Assembly (NCBI GenBank): GCA_964558325.1
Contig: CAZLCX010000003.1
Span: 1 to 64,000, forward strand
From: Halonatronomonas sp964558325
Lineage (GTDB): Bacteria > Bacillota > Halanaerobiia > Halanaerobiales > Halarsenatibacteraceae
DNA: 64,000 nucleotides
Direction: 5' to 3'
Shown here: in pieces, positions 59,869 through 64,000 of the stretch
Position numbering within the stretch: the first letter of the stretch is position 1
Layout of the letters: every line of letters starts with the position of its first letter
Program-made: the position numbers and the translations under genes
The notes under the pieces: generated by a model
What the model was told of the DNA's origin: nothing
Databases searched by the model: none
What the model saw: the letters and a program-made list of their open reading frames with translations, nothing else

Positions 59869-60832
59869 AATTAGATGATTTAATTATCTCAATGTCTATA
59901 TCAAGATTTTCTAGATTAACTCCATGTTCTTCTGGCAGAATAAAACTATTTATATCGGCTTCCCTGGCAGCCAGAATCTTTAATCCCTCGCCCCCAACTC
60001 TACCAATTTCGCCTTCAAAATTTATAGTACCAGTTCCAGCAAATTTATTACCTCTGGTAATATCCTCTTCAGTTAATTGATTATATATCTCCAGAGAAAA
60101 CATTATTCCTGCTGAGGAGCCTACAATATTTTCTGAAGAAAAGTTGACTAATTCAGGCATTTCATAATCCAGATCTGCTGTAGTTATATAGACACCAATG
60201 GAAGATCGGCCAGCTTCTTCAGGATGTTCATCTGTAACAATTTCAAACTCCTTAATATCTTCACCTCTTTTCACCTCAAGTACAATTTCAGTTCCAATCG
60301 GATAAGATTTAATTTGTTCAACTGCCTCTGAAGCAAGTTCTACTTTTGTATCATTTATCTTTACGATAATATCATCAGGCTTAAGAATATCTTCGGCCTG
60401 TCCTCCTTCAACTAATTCAACAACCTCTACCCCTTCACCTGTCATCTCAACCTCATAACCAAGTTCTTTATAGGCAACTGCCTGGGCAGATAACTTACTC
60501 TCATCCATCATTTCATCCATAAGATTTAAGTACTCTGTCTCAGACATCCCAGGTGGGATAGCAGAACTGACTGGAGTCAGTTCCTTGTTCTTTGAGGGGA
60601 ACAAATAAAATATAGCCACATCCCAGAAGGAAGCCCTCCTTTGATTGACTGAGGTTAAATAAAAACTTCCCCAGTCATCTTCTCTTTGACTATCTTCTAC
60701 AGTTATTATCTCATCCAATCTGATTGCCGGTCCTGGCTCAGAGATAAGATACTGTGACGGTATAAAATTTACTGCCACAAATAATATCAGTAAAATACCA
60801 ATTACTTTATTTCTACGTGGAATTCTCTCCAT
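59834..60832 (-). CDS. PDZ-containing Lon-type membrane protease (YlbL family)
   Basis: The protein is about 332 residues, with an N-terminal membrane anchor (VIGILLILFVAVNFI), a PDZ domain (about 115-200), and a C-terminal Lon protease domain with catalytic Ser in GSSAGIMFSLEIYN near 239 and Lys in GGEGLKILAAREAD near 283. Relatives cleave membrane-associated or secreted targets. The start at 60832 has AGAGG 9 bases before. It is the usual neighbour of ylbM/tmcAL in Firmicutes and overlaps it convergently by 35 bases. Confidence 0.92.
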   Translation of the reverse strand: MERIPRRNKVIGILLILFVAVNFIPSQYLISEPGPAIRLDEIITVEDSQREDDWGSFYLTSVNQRRASFWDVAIFYLFPSKNKELTPVSSAIPPGMSETEYLNLMDEMMDESKLSAQAVAYKELGYEVEMTGEGVEVVELVEGGQAEDILKPDDIIVKINDTKVELASEAVEQIKSYPIGTEIVLEVKRGEDIKEFEIVTDEHPEEAGRSSIGVYITTADLDYEMPELVNFSSENIVGSSAGIMFSLEIYNQLTEEDITRGNKFAGTGTINFEGEIGRVGGEGLKILAAREADINSFILPEEHGVNLENLDIDIEIIKSSNFNDLLSQLDAQ

Positions 60833-60854
60833 TAAAACCATCCTCTAAAAACTA

Positions 60855-61361
60855 TTATTGTGGAAGTTTAACAATAAATTTGCTGCCTTTACTTTTATTT
60901 TCTAGATAAATATTGCCTCCCAGTGCAGCAACAATTTCTCTGGTAATTGCCAGGCCAAGTCCTGAACCACCAGTCTTTCTTGATCTCGATCGATCAGTTC
61001 GATAAAACCTCTCAAAGATTAAATCCTGCTCAGCTTCTGGAATCCCGATACCAGTACCTTCAACCCCAATCTTTAAATCAGCTGCTTCTAAATTAACACT
61101 TACTTCAACCCAGCCATCTGCTTCAGTATATTTTAAAGCATTAGATATAAGGTTATTTAAATAATTTCCAGTTCTAGAAGTAATATAAAGCTATTTATTT
61201 CATTTCTAAAACTAGCTGTCTGTTCGGCAATTTCAGAATAAATAGCGGGCTGACCATCTCTTTCAGGCCAGAACAAAACTCCAAAATCACTATCATTAAT
61301 CACAATATTATAACCCTCGCTTAAATCAGCATCTTCAACAGGGAGTATTTTTCCTGCATCT
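60855..61361 (-). pseudogene. Decayed sensor histidine kinase
   Basis: Two pieces in different frames remain. At 60855-61185 is an HATPase_c domain with the N-box NNLISNALKYT, GIGIPEAEQDLIFERFYR and GSGLGLAI; the G1 aspartate has become Gly (VEGTGIGI). Upstream, 61170-61361, is a sensor-like piece containing GKILPVEDADLSEGYN and IYSEIAEQTASF, shifted in frame. The HAMP/HisKA part between them is gone. No response regulator gene is visible in the window, so the pair may have been lost as a unit. Decay looks secure; the exact original structure does not. Confidence 0.8.
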
Positions 61362-61459
61362 TATCCAATTCCTTTCCTGATAAAATACCATTCTAATTAT
61401 ATCAGATACTTATCTAAAAATAAATAAACCACTTTGCAAAACATTTTAATTTAAATCGA

Positions 61460-61497
61460 ATTAAAAAAATTAAAGCCAGCAAAAACTCCTTGCTGAC
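61460..61497 (-). terminator. Intrinsic terminator after the selenium operon
   Basis: On the minus strand GTCAGCAA/TTGCTGGC (one G-U pair) is followed by TTTAATTTTTTT. It lies about 150 bases after the DUF3343 stop, past two kinds of repeats. Confidence 0.65.
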
Positions 61498-61533
61498 TTT
61501 GATAAATATACAAAATCTATCTTCTTTCTAACA

Positions 61534-61576
61534 GGGACCTGCTGGTTACCCGACGGTTACCTGCCGGTATCTCTTT
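61534..61576. repeat. Tandem 11-bp GGTTACC repeats
   Basis: Units GG(G)ACCTGCT, GGTTACCCGAC, GGTTACCTGCC and GGTATCTC run head to tail, about 3.5 copies. This is a GC-rich spot in AT-rich intergenic DNA. Spaced 11-bp direct repeats are typical binding sites of OmpR/PhoB-type response regulators, which fits the broken kinase nearby; this is inference. Confidence 0.55.
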
Positions 61577-61600
61577 CAATATTTCACAAAGTTTTATTTA

Positions 61601-61633
61601 TGTATAATATACAGTTCGATTGTATTTTATACA
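61601..61633. promoter_or_regulatory. Twin palindromes TGTAT-N3-ATACA, 20 bp apart
   Basis: TGTATAATATACA (61601-61613) and TGTATTTTATACA (61621-61633) are both perfect inverted repeats, with starts exactly 20 bases apart (two helical turns). They sit 14-46 bases after the DUF3343 stop. They resemble a double operator rather than terminators, because of short stems and missing U-tracts. The regulator is not known. Confidence 0.5.
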
Positions 61634-61646
61634 GAATTGATGCATT

Positions 61647-61892
61647 TTATTTACAGGGGATAGCCTGATATCCATCTTGATTCTGATAACAGCCTTCTAA
61701 CTCAATACCCTCATTCAATAAAATAATTCCTGGTTTTTCAATCTTATCAAAATTAGCAGCTAAGGCATAACCACAGGAAGAACTAATCTTCCGGGGTACC
61801 GGTTTTAACTGACATTCTATTCCCTCTACTTTTAAATGCTTTTCAGCCCTCATTGCATCATTTGTTGTTGGAAATGTAAATAATAAATTCAA
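61647..61892 (-). CDS. DUF3343 putative selenium/sulfur carrier protein
   Basis: The 81-residue protein has FTFPTTNDAMRAEKHLKVEGI near 5-25 and SSCGYALAAN near 38-47, the conserved cysteine region of DUF3343. This family accompanies selD, yedE and yedF in genomes that handle selenium. It is the last gene of the yedE-yedF-DUF3343 group, 57 bases after yedF. Confidence 0.85.
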   Translation of the reverse strand: MNLLFTFPTTNDAMRAEKHLKVEGIECQLKPVPRKISSSCGYALAANFDKIEKPGIILLNEGIELEGCYQNQDGYQAIPCK

Positions 61893-61949
61893 AATCTATC
61901 TCCCCAATCTATAATATATAATATTAATTAAACTATTTGCCAATCTAAA

Positions 61950-62159
61950 CTATTCAGTTAATAAATGATACTGCCGACCATCTTCCTCTTCTTGATAAAC
62001 AATCCCGGCTTTCTTTAAAAATTTACCAACATTCTCCCTGGCAACTTCAGTATCAACAATAATATCTAAATCTTTATCCCCTGCTTCTACAGCCTGCTTA
62101 ACTAATAATACAGGTTGCGGGCAGGAAAGTCCAGAAGTATCAATTAACTTTTTAGGCAT
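61950..62159 (-). CDS. yedF: YedF-type SirA-like selenium metabolism protein (TusA fold)
   Basis: The protein is 69 residues from ATG at 62159, with the TusA/SirA signature SGLSCPQPVLLVKQA near 9-23 and its conserved Cys. An upstream start in the same frame at 62189 is less likely since AAGGGGGG fits ATG 62159. It overlaps yedE by 8 bases. Only the SirA part is present; full YedF proteins are often longer, with a second domain. A sulfur- or selenium-relay role is inferred from neighbours. Confidence 0.82.
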   Translation of the reverse strand: MPKKLIDTSGLSCPQPVLLVKQAVEAGDKDLDIIVDTEVARENVGKFLKKAGIVYQEEEDGRQYHLLTE

Positions 62160-63246
62160 TTGAGCTGGCCCCCCTTCTTTTAGTAGCAATCTCCTGATTA
62201 TTTTTAGTTATATTAACCCAGGCCAAAATAAAAAGGGCAATTATTATACCAATTGTGGCAGTTCTACCATTAAAACCAACTCCCTCAGGACTGCCAGCAA
62301 GCTGAAAATTATGAGAGATTGCTGCCCCAAAGATCATCCCAAAGACCGCTATAACTGAGTCAATATTCCCTTCACCAGCCAGAATGGTCTGTCTTAAAGG
62401 ACAGCCACCTAACATGATAGCTGAGATTCCAACTACAAACATCCCCAGAAAGTTCCAGAGATAATCAGTATGGGCTACAGCCTGACCGGTAAAACCAGGA
62501 TTAAATTGACCAAAGGCAAGATTTGTTCCAGTAGCAACAACTATAATTGCAACCATCCCTTTAAACAAATCGAAATCCTTGACTAAGATAATATCCCGAA
62601 TAGCACCGGCAGAACAGATCCTACTTCTCTGGGCCAGGCCTCCAATTATCAGGCCAACAACTAAGGTAATCCATAAAGGAGCAAAGTGGGAACCAGGTCC
62701 GCTTTCACTTAAAAAGATAAATTCTGGATTTATTACCCTTAGCAAAAGCAGGCCAACAGCAATAATCGGGAATAAATAACCCTTGGTATCCCTTTCTGTG
62801 CTTGCCCTTCCTAAAGAAAAACCCATCTTTAAAAACTGGGTTGCCAGATAAACCCCGGCAATAAAACCAAATAAACCACTGATAGCTGTCCAGTCTCCAC
62901 CACTTAACCGTAAAACCATTCTCCATGGACATCCTAAAAATACTAAAGCTCCAATCATCATGGTAGCTCCTAAGAAGAACCTGGTAAAGGGTGACGAACC
63001 TGATTGAACCCTATATTCACCTTTAACTAAATTTGCAATAATAAAGGCTCCGATTATAAATCCTACAATCTCTAATCTAATATTCTGAACCACCCCAGCC
63101 CTATGTAATCCCAGTCCACCGGCTACATCTCGCCAGAAACAGGCCAGACAGATCCCCATATTTTCTGGATTACCCAGGGCCATCAATAAAGCCCCTGAGA
63201 AACCGATCACAATTCCTGTTAAAATTATTACTCTACTCTGTTTCAT
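62152..63246 (-). CDS. yedE: YedE-type selenium transporter-like membrane protein
   Basis: The 364-residue protein has about nine transmembrane segments and the YeeE/YedE cysteine motifs GICLACFWRD near 32, FLGCPWRM near 103, and MLGGCPLRQ near 286. Relatives import thiosulfate or, in selenium loci, a selenium compound. Together with yedF, DUF3343 and a cysteine desulfurase it fits the selenium version. It is divergent from the desulfurase across a 218-base region. Confidence 0.88.
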   Translation of the reverse strand: MKQSRVIILTGIVIGFSGALLMALGNPENMGICLACFWRDVAGGLGLHRAGVVQNIRLEIVGFIIGAFIIANLVKGEYRVQSGSSPFTRFFLGATMMIGALVFLGCPWRMVLRLSGGDWTAISGLFGFIAGVYLATQFLKMGFSLGRASTERDTKGYLFPIIAVGLLLLRVINPEFIFLSESGPGSHFAPLWITLVVGLIIGGLAQRSRICSAGAIRDIILVKDFDLFKGMVAIIVVATGTNLAFGQFNPGFTGQAVAHTDYLWNFLGMFVVGISAIMLGGCPLRQTILAGEGNIDSVIAVFGMIFGAAISHNFQLAGSPEGVGFNGRTATIGIIIALFILAWVNITKNNQEIATKRRGASSNA

Positions 63247-63375
63247 TTTAACCCCCCAAAAAAGTAATGTGAATATTTTATTATAACTTTCGAACTGATT
63301 ATAACATAATTTTTTAAATCAATAAACCATTTTTATAAAATAAATAAAAAGTTTTTATAAATTCCCTAAAAAAAC

Positions 63376-63405
63376 TTGAATTAATGGTCCCTTTAGAGAT
63401 ATAAT
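63376..63405 (+). promoter_or_regulatory. Sigma-A promoter of the cysteine desulfurase gene
   Basis: TTGAAT (63376-63381), 18 bases, TATAAT (63400-63405). The leader is about 50 bases. Confidence 0.65.
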
Positions 63406-63464
63406 TAACATAATGAATTAAATTAATGATAAATATAAGTTAAATAAATAAGGAGAGATAAATC

Positions 63465-64000
63465 GTGGAGACTATTTATTTAGATAATTCAGCAACTTCC
63501 TACCCGAAACCAGACCAGGTAATAGAAGCCATCTGCCATTTCATGCAAAATATAGGAGCCAACCCAGGTAGAGGCGGCCATACCAGTTCCCTCTCTGCCA
63601 GCAGATTAATCTTAGAAACCAGGGAACTAATTGGAGACTTCTTTGGGGGGAGGTCTCCAGAAGAAGTAATCTTAACCCAGAATATTACCCATGCTTTAAA
63701 TATTGTAATCAAAGGCTATTTAAATAAAAATGATCATGTGATTACTACAAAATATGAACATAACTCAGTCCTGCGCCCATTAAATAGCTTAAAATCAGAA
63801 AAAAATATCAGTTATGATTTTCTGCCAGTCTCACCAGAAGGAGATTTCGACCTAAATACCCTGGATAAATTAAAAAAAGAAAATACCAGACTTATAATCA
63901 TCAGCCATGCTTCAAATGTCAGCGGAGTTATTTTAAATATTAAAAAGGCAGTCGACTGGGCAAAATATAATGATATCCCGATAATGATAGATACAGCCCA
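63465..64000 (+). CDS. Cysteine desulfurase-like protein of selenium loci, 3' end outside window
   Basis: A fold type I PLP enzyme begins at GTG 63465 with AAGGAGAG upstream; 178 residues are visible and the frame is open to the window end. Landmarks are IYLDNSATSYPKPDQV, NPGRGGHTSS, FTQNITHALN-like QNITHALNIVIKG and ISHASNVSGVI. It matches the SufS/CsdB-like family (TIGR01977 type) linked to selD loci. It may supply selenium or sulfur to the neighbouring yedF/DUF3343 carriers. The PLP lysine and the catalytic Cys lie beyond the window. Confidence 0.9.
   Translation, partial: METIYLDNSATSYPKPDQVIEAICHFMQNIGANPGRGGHTSSLSASRLILETRELIGDFFGGRSPEEVILTQNITHALNIVIKGYLNKNDHVITTKYEHNSVLRPLNSLKSEKNISYDFLPVSPEGDFDLNTLDKLKKENTRLIIISHASNVSGVILNIKKAVDWAKYNDIPIMIDTA

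Noticed and set aside
61647..62159. Possible in-frame TGA (selenocysteine) in the selenium genes
   Set aside because: All visible selenium genes read through without an internal TGA and no SECIS-like hairpin was noticed.

Overview
The window looks like chromosome from an anaerobic, low-GC, Clostridia-like Firmicute, most plausibly of the Halanaerobiales type. This is inferred from gene content and protein character, not from any search. Supporting signs are the AT-rich intergenic DNA with consensus sigma-A and sigma-H-like promoters, the anaerobic enzyme set (rubredoxin, Pta-AckA, FabK), an IspH-ribosomal protein S1 fusion, and rather acidic proteins. Nearly all genes lie on the minus strand. 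Three runs of exactly 100 N (10056-10155, 12346-12445, 14193-14292) are scaffold gaps, and two of them interrupt genes.

Layout. 1-9.9 kb: a type IV pilus motor block (pilB, pilT, pilC) behind mnmM, a radical SAM gene (ytqA-like), an L-cysteine desulfidase-like gene and a membrane PAS-GGDEF-HD-GYP protein. This block is bracketed by two different classes of c-di-GMP riboswitch: a class II aptamer at the left edge, reading out of the window after pilC, and a class I aptamer with its own terminator at 9.7-9.84 kb in front of a small secreted protein. PilB also carries the MshEN c-di-GMP-binding motif. Synthesis or breakdown, protein sensing and RNA sensing of c-di-GMP therefore sit within 10 kb. 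10-19.7 kb: a partial cupin-like gene, comM and yraN, an operon of racemase, two transporters, queT and an aminotransferase, then cobO, rubredoxin, a radical SAM protein and a LysM-M23 endopeptidase. 19.7-31.9 kb: three tandem M42 aminopeptidases, trmL, a TPR-SpoIID protein, PhoH, a PPC-domain protein, a TPR protein, nth, a 5'-nucleotidase and a uridine kinase-like protein. 31-37 kb: queG, UPF0182, a RadC-like protein that lacks its metal motif, an MTA/SAH deaminase and a small zinc-ribbon protein, in one operon. 37-39.8 kb: ferritin and a class II photolyase on divergent overlapping promoters, then HU.

39.8-58.5 kb is a dense core region for membrane lipid, translation and acetate metabolism: gpsA, plsY, der, a DUF512 radical SAM protein, ispH-rpsA, plsC, cmk, aroH, rnc, fabF, acpP, fabG, fabD, fabK, fabH, plsX, rpmF, yceD, ackA and pta. 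58.5-64 kb holds tmcAL and a YlbL-type Lon protease, a decayed sensor kinase flanked by unusual repeats, and a selenium-trait cluster (DUF3343, yedF, yedE, and a divergent cysteine desulfurase cut by the window end).

A recurring promoter-like element, GCAGGA followed after about 17 bases by GAAT or TAAT, lies in front of several operons (mnmM-pil, HU, an M42 peptidase, pta-ack, ispH-rpsA, and more weakly the racemase operon and the cupin gene). It matches the sigma-H consensus and could tie these operons to one growth-phase programme.
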